A stretch of 64,000 nt of DNA from an uncultured Collinsella sp. Its GTDB lineage: Bacteria; Actinomycetota; Coriobacteriia; Coriobacteriales; Coriobacteriaceae. Below, one piece after another: positions 28,385-35,853 of the stretch. Where the stretch lies: the NCBI GenBank assembly GCA_958403205.1, contig CATXWM010000004.1, forward strand, positions 38,563 through 102,562, in the 5' to 3' direction. Each line of letters begins with the position of its first letter. Positions within the stretch are counted from its first letter, which is position 1. Both the position numbers and the translations under genes were made by a program. The notes beneath the pieces are model-generated. The model saw only the letters and a list, made by a program, of their open reading frames with translations, was not told the DNA's origin and did not search any database.

Positions 28385-28494
28385 GGCGGTGGACGATAAG
28401 GTCTGTCGCGAGTTCCGCACGAGCCGAAGAGCACTTAATGTGCTCTTCGTGCGAGTCAGGACTGTTCGAGCAGCAGACCTTATCGTCCGCCGCC
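28385..28494 (-). repeat. Large nested foldback between kduD and the isomerase gene
   Basis: The sequence 28385-28405 pairs with 28474-28494 over 21 bp (one G-T wobble). Inside, GAAGAGCAC and GTGCTCTTC form a second strong hairpin. On the kduD transcript this is a multi-branched RNA between the two genes. It could be a REP-like element, a processing site, or an attenuator. Confidence 0.65.
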
Positions 28495-28507
28495 TCGCCC
28501 AGACGTC

Positions 28508-29317
28508 TTACTGCGGCTGCTTTCCAATGTATGCGAGGATGCCGCCGTCGACGTAGAGGATGTGGCCGTTGACGAAGTTCGACGCGTCGGAAGCCAAGAA
28601 CACGGCGGGGCCCTTCAGATCCTCGGGCGTGCCCCAACGGGCGGCCGGCGTCTTGGCAATGATGAACTGGTCAAACGGGTGGCGGCTGCCGTCGGGCTGC
28701 GTCTCGCGCAGCGGTGCGGTTTGCGGCGTGGCGATGTAGCCGGGCCCAATGCCGTTGCACTGGATATTGGCCTCGCCAAACTCCGAGCAGATGTTCTTGG
28801 TGAGCATCTTGAGTCCGCCCTTGGCGGCGGCATAGCCGGCGATGGTCTCGCGACCCAGCTCGCTCATCATCGAGCAGATGTTGATGATCTTGCCGTGGCC
28901 CTTGGCGATCATGCCAGGCAGGCAGGCCTTTGACACGATAAACGGTGCGTTGAGGTCGATATCGACGACGCGGCGGAAGTCCTCGGCGCTCATGTCGAGC
29001 ATCGGGGTACGCTGGATGACGCCGGCGTTGTTGACCAGGATGTCGGGCGTGGTGCCAAAGTCGGCCTCGATCTTGGCGATGAGCTCGGCGACGACAGTCT
29101 CGTCGGTGACGTCGGCAACATAGCCGTGAGCGTCAAAGCCCAGCTCACGGTAGTGCATCTCGGCTTCGGCGACTTTGTCGGCGTGACGGGCGTTAAAGGC
29201 GATCTTGGCGCCGGCCTCTCCGAGCGCCTCGGCAATGGCCATGCCAATGCCGTAGGTGGCGCCGGTCACCAGTGCGACCTTGCCGTCCAGACGGAAGCTG
29301 TCCATAAGATCAGACAT
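28508..29317 (-). CDS. kduD: 2-dehydro-3-deoxy-D-gluconate 5-dehydrogenase (KduD/DhuD, SDR family)
   Basis: A classical short-chain dehydrogenase of 269 aa: TGATYGIG cofactor site near 20, NNAG near 95, catalytic Ser in ICSMMSELG and YAAAK near 160, and C-terminal VNGHILYVDGG. It reduces the DhuI/KduI product to KDG, so it joins the GH105 branch to the main uronate pathway. ATG 29317 has GAAAGGAT upstream. Its promoter region at 29335-29436 contains a full and a partial GTGAACGTTCAC site, placing it in the same regulon as uxaC. Confidence 0.92.
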   Translation of the reverse strand: MSDLMDSFRLDGKVALVTGATYGIGMAIAEALGEAGAKIAFNARHADKVAEAEMHYRELGFDAHGYVADVTDETVVAELIAKIEADFGTTPDILVNNAGVIQRTPMLDMSAEDFRRVVDIDLNAPFIVSKACLPGMIAKGHGKIINICSMMSELGRETIAGYAAAKGGLKMLTKNICSEFGEANIQCNGIGPGYIATPQTAPLRETQPDGSRHPFDQFIIAKTPAARWGTPEDLKGPAVFLASDASNFVNGHILYVDGGILAYIGKQPQ

Positions 29318-29334
29318 AGCGATCCTTTCAAAAG

Positions 29335-29452
29335 AAACGTTCATCTATATAAGTCTTGCTTTTCATACAAGGTCAGTATAGGTGAAGCGACGTAATAGCC
29401 ACCCCTTATTCCCTAAAATCAGGTGAACGTTCACTTTTAAAAGGCGAACGGT
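29335..29452 (-). promoter_or_regulatory. Operator region of kduD
   Basis: AGGTGAACGTTCACTT at 29421-29436 is a near-perfect operator. AAACGTTCATC at 29335-29345 is a degenerate second site next to the start of translation. TATACT (minus strand, 29375-29380) is a probable -10. ACCGTTC (minus strand, 29446-29452) repeats the upstream block of the uxaC and transporter promoters. Confidence 0.65.
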
Positions 29453-29477
29453 AGTCTCGCCCTTGCCGTGCGGACGT

Positions 29478-29856
29478 CTATTTGCTCTGTTCCTGCGCTC
29501 CCTCTGCGATCATGTTGCGGTTGTACACCAGATGCAGGTACATCGCGTCGTGCGCTGCGGTGGGATTGCGCGCGGCGATGGCGTCGGCCACATCGCGGTG
29601 CGTGCGGATAGTTTCCTCGACGAGCTTTTTGCCGGTCACGTCGATAAAGAGGGGGACGGATGCCTTGAGCACGCCCATCAGGCGGGGAACGACGAGGTTT
29701 CCGGAGCCCTCGGCAATGGCATTGTGGAACGCGGTGTCGGCGGCGGAGTAATCCTCACCGGCCTCGGCCAGGCGCTCGGATTCGTCGCAGAGCTCTTTGA
29801 TACAGACGACCTGGTCGTTGGTTGCGTGCTCGGCTGCCATGCGTGCCATCTGCGGC
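29478..29856 (-). pseudogene. GntR/FadR-type regulator, C-terminal FCD fragment
   Basis: About 125 residues match the ligand-binding FCD domain: MARMAAEHAT (usual ePxxAxLAAxRAT), DTAFHNAIAEGSGN, a THRDVADAIAARNP helix and a C-terminal helix. The winged helix-turn-helix that should precede it is absent; the frame runs instead into antisense of a permease remnant. It is therefore a headless remnant unable to bind DNA. Before the deletion it was probably the local regulator, divergent from a GntP permease. Confidence 0.82.
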
Positions 29857-30018
29857 GGTGCCACGGCCCTCTCGCACGTCAACGATGCCGGTTTTTGGAT
29901 GTGCTCCTCGTTCCTGGAGATTGACGAGAAGACCACCCTCAAGTCCTGGACCGTTATGGAGACGCTCATCGGCCTTTCGGGTCTTGCCTGCGCCCTGGTG
30001 ATTTCGTTCTTCGCCTAG
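29854..30018 (+). pseudogene. GntP-family permease, C-terminal remnant
   Basis: The frame encodes GATALSHVNDAGFWM followed by TLKSWTVMET and a final hydrophobic helix, the well-known C-terminus of gluconate/KDG permeases (GntP family). Only about 54 residues remain, and they begin exactly where the GntR fragment ends. The permease would have been the first gene of the operon with the dehydratase downstream. Confidence 0.85.
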
Positions 30019-30126
30019 TTCGCGTAGCTAAGCATCTTTTGCCGAGTGCATCGCTCGGTACCCATTTACACCTGATTCATTAACCAACGATTGATACAAC
30101 CGTTCAAATCAAAAGAGGAGAGCATC

Positions 30127-31905
30127 ATGGACGAGAAGACCAAGGCACAGATTCAGCAGGAGGCAGCCGACCTGGTTGCCAAGCTGCAGCCGCGTTCCGG
30201 CAAGTTTCGCACCATCAGCCCCGAGATGGACCCGCTGCGTCTGGGGTCTGGCTGGACCATCGAGGATCTGGACAAGCCGCAGGTCATTATCGAGTCGACG
30301 TTTGGCGACTCGCACCCGGGTTCTGCCGGCCTGTTTGATCTGGTCGAGGAGGTCCGTGCTGGCGTTGCCGAGGCTGGCGGTCACGGTGCTCGTTACTTCT
30401 GCACCGATATCTGCGACGGCGAGGCCCAGGGACACGACGGCATTAACTACTCGCTGCCCAGCCGCGACATGATCGCCAACATGATCGAGATCCATGCCAA
30501 GGCCACCCCGTTCGACGCCGGCGTCTTTGTCGCCAGCTGCGATAAGGGCCTGCCTGCGAACCTCATGGCTATGGGCCGCATCAACATCCCCTCCATCGTC
30601 GTTACCGGCGGCGTCATGGATGCAGGCCCCGATCTGTTGACCCTAGAGCAGCTCGGCGCGATTTCTGCCCGCTACGAGCGCGGCGAGATCTCCCGCGAGG
30701 AGCTTGAGTTTGCCAAGCACAACGCATGCCCCAGCTGCGGCGCCTGCTCGTTTATGGGCACCGCGTCGACCATGCAGGTTACCGCCGAGGCCCTGGGCCT
30801 TATGCTCCCCGGCACGGCCCTGCTGCCCGCCACCAGCTCCGACCTGCGTGAGTTTGCGCGCGAGGCTGGCCGTCAGTCCGTGTGGCTCTCCGAGCACAAC
30901 CTGTGCCCGCGCGACATCGTGACCAAGGAGTCCTTCGAGAACCTCATCATGGTCCACGGCGCCATCTCCGGTTCCACCAACTCGCTGCTGCACATTCCCG
31001 CGATCGCCCGCGAGTTTGGCATTGAGATGTCCGCCGACGACTTCGATCGCCTGCACCGTGGCGCCCACTACCTGCTCAACGTCCGTCCCGCAGGTGAGTG
31101 GCCGGCGCAGTTCTTCTACTATGCGGGCGGCGTGCCGCGCATCATGGAGGAGATCAAGTCGATGCTCCACCTCGATGTCATGACCGTCACCGGCAAGACC
31201 CTCGGCGAAAACCTCGAGGACCTTAAGAACAACGGCTACTACGAGAAGTGCGGCCGCTACTTGGAGAAGTGGAACCTCAAGCGCGAGGACATCATCCGTC
31301 CGTTTGACCAGGCCTTTGGTACCGACGGCTCCATCGCCATCCTCCACGGCAACCTTGCCCCCGAGGGCGCCGTCGTCAAGCACACGGTTGTTCCGCGCGA
31401 GATGTTCCAGGCCACGCTTAAGGCCCGCCCGTTCGATTGCGAGGAGGACGCCATCCACGCCGTCCTGACGCACGAGGTCAAGCCCGGCGACGCCGTTATC
31501 ATTCGCTACGAGGGCCCCAAGGGTTCCGGCATGCCCGAGATGTTCTACACCACTGAGGCTATCGCCAGCGACCCCGAGCTGGGCGCGAGCATTGCCCTGA
31601 TCACTGACGGCCGCTTCTCCGGCGCCTCCAAGGGCCCGGCTATCGGTCATGTATCGCCCGAGGCTGCCGTGGGCGGTCCGATTGCCCTGATCGAGGAGGG
31701 CGACCTTATCCAGATCAACATCCCCGAGCGCTCGCTGTCTATCGTGGGCATCGCCGGCAAGAAGATGGAGCCGGCCGAGGTCGACGCCGTCCTGGCCGAG
31801 CGCCGAGCCGCTTGGAAGTCCAAGGCTAATCGCTATACCTCCGGCACGCTCAAGTTCTTTACCGAGCATGCAGTTTCCGCCATTCAGGGCGGCTACATGG
31901 AGTAG
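30127..31905 (+). CDS. IlvD/Edd-family sugar-acid dehydratase
   Basis: 592 aa, an Fe-S dehydratase of the dihydroxyacid/6-phosphogluconate dehydratase family. Cluster-binding cysteines are visible in CTDICDGEAQG, ASCDKGLPAN and CPSCGACSFMGTAST, and the C-terminal TDGRFSGASKGPAIGHVSPEA is diagnostic. AGAGGAG lies 6 nt before ATG 30127. Biosynthetic IlvD would normally sit with other ilv genes; here it follows a gluconate-type permease remnant in a uronate island, so dehydration of an aldonic acid to a 2-keto-3-deoxy acid is more likely. The deletion upstream may have removed its native promoter. Its terminator has been split by the transposon. Confidence 0.88.
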   Translation: MDEKTKAQIQQEAADLVAKLQPRSGKFRTISPEMDPLRLGSGWTIEDLDKPQVIIESTFGDSHPGSAGLFDLVEEVRAGVAEAGGHGARYFCTDICDGEAQGHDGINYSLPSRDMIANMIEIHAKATPFDAGVFVASCDKGLPANLMAMGRINIPSIVVTGGVMDAGPDLLTLEQLGAISARYERGEISREELEFAKHNACPSCGACSFMGTASTMQVTAEALGLMLPGTALLPATSSDLREFAREAGRQSVWLSEHNLCPRDIVTKESFENLIMVHGAISGSTNSLLHIPAIAREFGIEMSADDFDRLHRGAHYLLNVRPAGEWPAQFFYYAGGVPRIMEEIKSMLHLDVMTVTGKTLGENLEDLKNNGYYEKCGRYLEKWNLKREDIIRPFDQAFGTDGSIAILHGNLAPEGAVVKHTVVPREMFQATLKARPFDCEEDAIHAVLTHEVKPGDAVIIRYEGPKGSGMPEMFYTTEAIASDPELGASIALITDGRFSGASKGPAIGHVSPEAAVGGPIALIEEGDLIQINIPERSLSIVGIAGKKMEPAEVDAVLAERRAAWKSKANRYTSGTLKFFTEHAVSAIQGGYME

Positions 31906-31948
31906 CGCACGTACGCATCGAATTTCTCCTCTCATAGATGTGCGGCAC

Positions 31949-31961
31949 AAAGAGCCCCGAG
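31949..31961 (+). terminator. Left half of the dehydratase terminator, split by insertion
   Basis: AAAGAGCCCCGAG here is the exact complement of CTCGGGGCTCTTT at 36878-36890. The two halves now lie 4.9 kb apart. Confidence 0.85.
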
Positions 31962-31973
31962 TTCATATGAACT

Positions 31974-32007
31974 GCCTCCCATTTCTTGGATACGAGAAAT
32001 GGGAGGC
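31974..32007 (+). promoter_or_regulatory. Foldback hiding the transposase ribosome site
   Basis: A perfect 13-bp hairpin (GCCTCCCATTTCT with AGAAATGGGAGGC) spans the IS left end and buries the GGGAGG ribosome site of orfA. Transcripts reading in from outside would fold and be poorly translated, a known strategy of insertion sequences to limit transposition. Confidence 0.7.
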
Positions 32008-32013
32008 CCTTTT

Positions 32014-32529
32014 ATGGCTGGAAACGCTTTGTACGACGTCGGTCTGAGGCTGCGCGCGGCCGAGCTGTACGACATGGGGCGAGGCCGCGCATCGATTGCG
32101 GCTCTGCTCGGGATACCAGAGGAAACCGTGAGAAAATGGCTAGACATCTACAGATCAGCAGGCATCGAGGTTCTAGCTATGATGGGAAAGAAGCACGCCG
32201 CCTGCTCGTTTGAGACGAAGCTGGCCGCCGTCAGGGCGGTCGTTGACGAGGGCATGACGAAGCCCGAGGCCATGGCGAAGTTCGGGATAGCCTCGCCGAG
32301 CTCTCTCAAGAAATGGCTGAAGGCATACAGGGAGGAAGGTCCGGAGGCGCTCAGGCCGAAGCCCAAGGGGAGGCCGAAAGGCTCCGGCTCCCCGGCCAAG
32401 GAGATGACGCGCGAGCAGGAGCTCGAGCGGAGGGTCCGGAAGCTCGAGGCCGAGAACGCCTACTTAAAAAAATCGATAGCCCTGAAGGCAGAGAAGCGCT
32501 CCCGAACCGAGAGGAAGCGGTTGTCGTGA
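32014..32529 (+). CDS. IS3-family OrfA (transposase DNA-binding subunit)
   Basis: 171 aa with two helix-turn-helix regions (about 5-45 and 60-105), a basic Pro/Gly linker, and a leucine-zipper-like coiled coil (about 130-155, ERRVRKLEAENAYLKK). ATG 32014 has GGGAGG 7 nt upstream; ATG 31999 lies inside the hairpin and is rejected. The slippery A AAA AAA at 32466-32472 near its end allows -1 shifting to make OrfAB. Confidence 0.9.
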   Translation: MAGNALYDVGLRLRAAELYDMGRGRASIAALLGIPEETVRKWLDIYRSAGIEVLAMMGKKHAACSFETKLAAVRAVVDEGMTKPEAMAKFGIASPSSLKKWLKAYREEGPEALRPKPKGRPKGSGSPAKEMTREQELERRVRKLEAENAYLKKSIALKAEKRSRTERKRLS

Positions 32530-33377
32530 GCGGGCTTTCAGGGCAGTACCCACTCGTTGACCTGCTGGAATGCGCCGGCTTGGCGAGGTCGAGCTACTAT
32601 TACGCGCTTTCGCACCCCAAGGCGCCCACCAGGCCCGAGCTCTGGGAGGCCGCCGCCGAGATATTCTCGCGCACCGCCAACGGGTGCGGCCACAGGCAGA
32701 TCGCCATGTGCCTGCGAGCCGAGCAAGGCGTGCGCATAGCCGACAAGACGGCGCTCAAGATGATGCACGAGATGGGTATCAGCTGCGGGATCCGCCGCGA
32801 GACCGATTGCCACAGGTACAACTCCTACAGGGGCAAGGTCGGCAAAACCTTCGAAAACGTCATCGGCAGGGACTTCGAAGCCGACGGGCCCTGGCAGAAG
32901 ATGGGCACCGACGTCACCGAGTTCAAGCAGCCCTGGGGCAAGGCCTACTTCGCGCCGGTCTACGACTTCGGCAGCAAGGAGATCGTCGCTTGGTCCACGT
33001 CGCTGCACCCCGACATGGCCCAGCAGCATGAGCTGCTCGACGAGTTCATATCCAGGAAGCCCGAGGGTGCCAGCCCGATACTGCACTCCGATATGGGCTG
33101 GCAATACCAGCAGGCCGGGTGGTGCAGCAGGCTGGAGAAGGCCGGCGTGGTGCAGGGCATGTCCCGGAAGGGCAACTGCATCGACAACGGGGCGACCGAG
33201 CGGGTGTTCGGCCACATGAAGGACGAGCTCTTCAGGGGGAGGGAATGGCTCTGCTTCGAAGACTTCAAGAGAGACCTCGACGAATACGTCGTCCACTGGA
33301 ACACGAGAAGGAGGCAGGTTAAACTAAAGGGACTGACCCCGGAGGAGTTCCGGAATCAGTCCCTATGTGCGGCGTAG
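32469..33377 (+). CDS. IS3-family OrfB (DDE integrase domain, via -1 frameshift)
   Basis: About 302 residues after the shift site. An HTH_21-type helix region is followed by the rve integrase core with catalytic residues in MGTDVTEF (Asp), LHSDMGWQYQ (Asp) and GATERVFGHMKDE (Glu), the DD(35)E pattern. The frame is intact to the C-terminal LTPEEFRNQS. No independent start with a good ribosome site is apparent, so expression as an OrfAB fusion is expected. The element looks functional. Confidence 0.9.
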   Translation, partial: KIDSPEGREALPNREEAVVVSGLSGQYPLVDLLECAGLARSSYYYALSHPKAPTRPELWEAAAEIFSRTANGCGHRQIAMCLRAEQGVRIADKTALKMMHEMGISCGIRRETDCHRYNSYRGKVGKTFENVIGRDFEADGPWQKMGTDVTEFKQPWGKAYFAPVYDFGSKEIVAWSTSLHPDMAQQHELLDEFISRKPEGASPILHSDMGWQYQQAGWCSRLEKAGVVQGMSRKGNCIDNGATERVFGHMKDELFRGREWLCFEDFKRDLDEYVVHWNTRRRQVKLKGLTPEEFRNQSLCAA

Positions 33378-33487
33378 GCCGCTAATTAGCCCGTCCAAGA
33401 ATTGGGATGCAGTTCAGCCACGTCACCGGGGCGCGTTGTTCAGCGCCGCCGGGGCGCTCCACTCAAACGACAAGAGACGTCTTACGC

Positions 33488-33529
33488 AAGCGCCCGCGTC
33501 CGTGGATAAAACCACGGGCGTGGGCGCTT
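33488..33529. terminator. Bidirectional terminator-like hairpin at the cargo edge
   Basis: AAGCGCCCGCGTCCGTGG pairs with CCACGGGCGTGGGCGCTT (two mismatches) around ATAAAA. It ends the Spx/ArsC-like gene. Just beside it GCTTTATTCCCAGCC is present in two tandem copies that include the stop codon of that gene. Confidence 0.65.
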
Positions 33530-33548
33530 CACTTTATTCCCAGCCGCT

Positions 33549-33890
33549 TTATTCCCAGCCCTTCCACACGTCAGGCTCGTAGCCAACGGTTGCCTGGCGG
33601 CCGTTGCGAACGATGGGCTCACGAAGAATCTGCTGGTTATCGAGCACCTTTTCGAACTTCTGGTCGGCAGCAAGATACTGTACGAGCGCAACCGTGTCGG
33701 CATCTTTCGCCTTTGGATCGATCACAGCGTCGATCCCGCCGACGGCGCGCGCCACGCTTTCGAGCTCGCCTTTGCTCATCCCCTTTTCCTTCAAGTCGAT
33801 GAACTGGAACTTCACACGACGTTCCTTGAAATAGCGCTGCGCCTTCTTAGTATCGAAGCTTTTCTTCGTGCCGAATATCTGGATGTTCAT
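33549..33890 (-). CDS. Spx/ArsC-family protein lacking the active-site cysteines
   Basis: 113 aa with the thioredoxin-like fold of the ArsC/Spx/YffB family (MNIQIFGTKKSFDTKKA, C-terminal REPIVRNGRQATVGY). Family members normally have GTxxCxTCRKA; here both cysteines are replaced (KKSFDTKK), and no Cys is present at all. Arsenate reductase activity is therefore unlikely. A regulatory or protein-binding role like Spx is possible. It lies in the cargo of the composite element, divergent from the exporter gene. Confidence 0.8.
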   Translation of the reverse strand: MNIQIFGTKKSFDTKKAQRYFKERRVKFQFIDLKEKGMSKGELESVARAVGGIDAVIDPKAKDADTVALVQYLAADQKFEKVLDNQQILREPIVRNGRQATVGYEPDVWKGWE

Positions 33891-34174
33891 ACGTACCGCC
33901 TTCGCTCAATTCTCGTCCGTCCATGATACGACAAGGGAGCCGAGCAAAAACAGAGCAGGCGGAGATGGAGGAGGACGGCGACCGACCGTCGGCAAGAGTC
34001 GGCCGGATCGGACTGGCGCCCAGCGCGCGCCGGCGACACGCTCGCAGCTGCACACATAGCCGATGTACAAGCTCGCCGCGGCGTTCCCTCGCCCCGCGGT
34101 GTGGCGATAGAGAAGCACGCCACCCGTCAACGATGGCGCCTCGGTGAAGAAAATCAACGTATGGGTTACATCCC
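33891..34174. other. GC-rich intergenic region of the cargo
   Basis: I see no credible gene here; short open frames in several directions have no ribosome sites or recognisable sequence. It should hold the promoter of the Spx/ArsC-like gene, but no clear one was found. Confidence 0.4.
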
Positions 34175-34203
34175 TTGAAAGGGGCGAAGACGGCTGCTAG
34201 AAT
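34175..34203 (+). promoter_or_regulatory. Promoter of the exporter operon in the transposon
   Basis: TTGAAA (34175-34180) and TAGAAT (34198-34203) are separated by 17 bp. The transcript would start near 34210, giving a leader of about 200 nt before the exporter start. Confidence 0.7.
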
Positions 34204-34214
34204 ACCTCCCCGCT

Positions 34215-34328
34215 ATGAAGGATTTGACCAAAGCATACATCGCAATTCGGCGGCCCCTAGTATACGGGGCCTCTCCTGTTGTTCCCCAAGTGCGCTCTGA
34301 GCAGCCGCTTTCTTCCTGTCGTATCTGA
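34215..34328 (+). CDS. Putative 37-aa leader peptide (nearly leaderless)
   Basis: An ATG only about 5 nt after the predicted transcription start opens a 37-codon frame (begins MKDLTKAYIAIRRPLVYG, ends SSCRI) that stops 82 nt before the exporter gene. A GC hairpin (GGCCCC with GGGGCC) lies in its middle, and TTCGCC/GGCGAA can pair between it and the exporter ribosome site. This fits leader-peptide attenuation as used by ribosome-drug resistance and efflux genes. It is a prediction from layout; coding is not proven. Confidence 0.45.
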   Translation: MKDLTKAYIAIRRPLVYGASPVVPQVRSEQPLSSCRI

Positions 34329-34410
34329 TGCACGCATAGCACGTGCATGTTATTTCGCCCGTGGGCCGGCGCGCCTTCGGCGAAGAATCGAATAGATACG
34401 AAGGAAGCTT

Positions 34411-35850
34411 ATGTCTGATAATTGTACGGTCGCGCCCGCCAATGGGCGCATTACCGGTACCCAGATCCGCATCGTCGCGGTCGTCGTCCTGGGTGCCTTC
34501 TTGGCGCTACTGAACCAAACGGTGATGTCGCCTGCGCTGCCGGTCATCATGTCCGATTTCGCCATCGATGCCTCGACTGCCCAGTGGATCATGTCCATAT
34601 ACCCGCTGGTGAGCGGCATCATGGTCCCCGTTTCGGCGTTCCTTATCGACAAGTTCAGCACCCGCGCGCTATTCTTCGGGGCGACGCTGGTGTTCGCGCT
34701 GGGCACGCTGCTGTGCGCCGCAGCCCCTGATTTCCTGTTCCTCATCATCGGTCGCGTGTTGCAAGCGGCGGGCTCAGGCGTGCTCATGCCGCTTGTCTCG
34801 GTGGTTCCCATGCTGGTGTTCCCCGTCGAGAAACGAGGAACGGCTATGGGCATGGCGGGCATCGTCATGTCGGCGGGTCCCGCGGTCGGCCCCGTCGTAG
34901 GCGGTGCGGTGATCGACACGTACGGCTGGCGCACCATGATCGGCGCCATCGTCCCCCTCGCAATTCTCGTGCTGGTGCTGGGCGTGTTCATGCTGAAAAA
35001 CGTGGGCGAGCTGAAGAACCCCAAGCTCGACCTGCCCTCGGTCGTCCTCTCCACCATCGCCTTCGGCGGACTTCTCTACGGGTTCTCGAGCGCCTCGTCG
35101 ATGGGTTGGGGCAACCCCGTGGTGCTCGGCTCGATCGTCGCGGGTGTCGTGTGCTTGGTGCTGTTCGTCGTACGCCAGGGCAAAATCGAGGACCCGCTGC
35201 TTCAACTGGGCACGCTCAAGACGCGCGAGTTCCGCGTGGCCGCCATCATCGTCACGCTCATCAACGCCGCATGCCTGGTCACCAACACGCTGTTGCCGTT
35301 GCTGCTGCAAACCTCGCTTGGCGCTTCGGCCTTCGAAACCGGCATGGCCATGCTTCCCGCCGCGGCGGTGGGCATCATCATCAGCCCTATCTCCGGCGTG
35401 GTGTTCGACAAGTTCGGTCCGCGTGCCATCTCGATCGTCGGCCTGGCCCTCATGACCGGCGCCCTGTTCCTGCTCTCGCTTTCGACGGTAAACACGCCCA
35501 TCTTGGTGGTTGCGCTGTTCTGCATGCTGCAGTCCGCCGGCCAGTCGCTCGCGAACATGCCGGTGAACACATGGGGTGTCAATGCCTTGAAAAATGACAT
35601 GATCGCCCACGGCAACGCCATCGCGAACACCGGCCGCCAGGTCGCCGGCGGTTTGTGCACGGCGCTCATCATCACGGTCATGACAAGCGTCACCGCGTCG
35701 GCCGGCGTCGATGCGAGCATCCAAGTAGCCACCGCCGTGGGCGCGGGCGTCGCTTACAAGGTGTGCGCGGCAATCGGCCTCGTTTCCCTTATCTGCGCCA
35801 TATTCAGCGTGCGCACCAAGAAAACCGCACCGAAAACGAAGGAGGCATAA
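34411..35850 (+). CDS. MFS multidrug exporter, DHA2-like (14 helices)
   Basis: 479 aa. The motif region LLNQTVMSPALPVIM in helix 1, motif B-like GRVLQAAGSGVLMPL and antiporter motif C-like AGPAVGPVVGGAVID are visible, typical of drug:H+ antiporters of the EmrB/QacA group. AAGGAAG precedes the ATG. The CBS protein gene follows after 3 nt, so both are cotranscribed. Base composition and codon use differ somewhat from the neighbouring pectin genes, fitting transfer from another Coriobacteriia genus. The drug or metabolite exported is unknown. Confidence 0.9.
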   Translation: MSDNCTVAPANGRITGTQIRIVAVVVLGAFLALLNQTVMSPALPVIMSDFAIDASTAQWIMSIYPLVSGIMVPVSAFLIDKFSTRALFFGATLVFALGTLLCAAAPDFLFLIIGRVLQAAGSGVLMPLVSVVPMLVFPVEKRGTAMGMAGIVMSAGPAVGPVVGGAVIDTYGWRTMIGAIVPLAILVLVLGVFMLKNVGELKNPKLDLPSVVLSTIAFGGLLYGFSSASSMGWGNPVVLGSIVAGVVCLVLFVVRQGKIEDPLLQLGTLKTREFRVAAIIVTLINAACLVTNTLLPLLLQTSLGASAFETGMAMLPAAAVGIIISPISGVVFDKFGPRAISIVGLALMTGALFLLSLSTVNTPILVVALFCMLQSAGQSLANMPVNTWGVNALKNDMIAHGNAIANTGRQVAGGLCTALIITVMTSVTASAGVDASIQVATAVGAGVAYKVCAAIGLVSLICAIFSVRTKKTAPKTKEA

Positions 35851-35853
35851 GCG

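Larger units (their letters stand above)
31968..33416 (+). mobile_element. Complete IS3-family insertion sequence
   Basis: 1,449 bp with 23-bp imperfect terminal repeats (TGAACTGCCTCCCATTTCTT on the left against TGAACTGCATCCCAATTCTT on the right, read inward). It encodes orfA and orfB joined by a -1 frameshift on A7 at 32466-32472. The organisation with two helix-turn-helix units in OrfA and a DDE integrase in OrfB is typical of the IS150-like branch. Confidence 0.93.

Noticed and set aside
29797..29853. N-terminal part of the 73-codon frame containing the GntP tail
   Set aside because: These codons are the antisense of the GntR fragment, not permease sequence. The permease homology begins only at about 29854.
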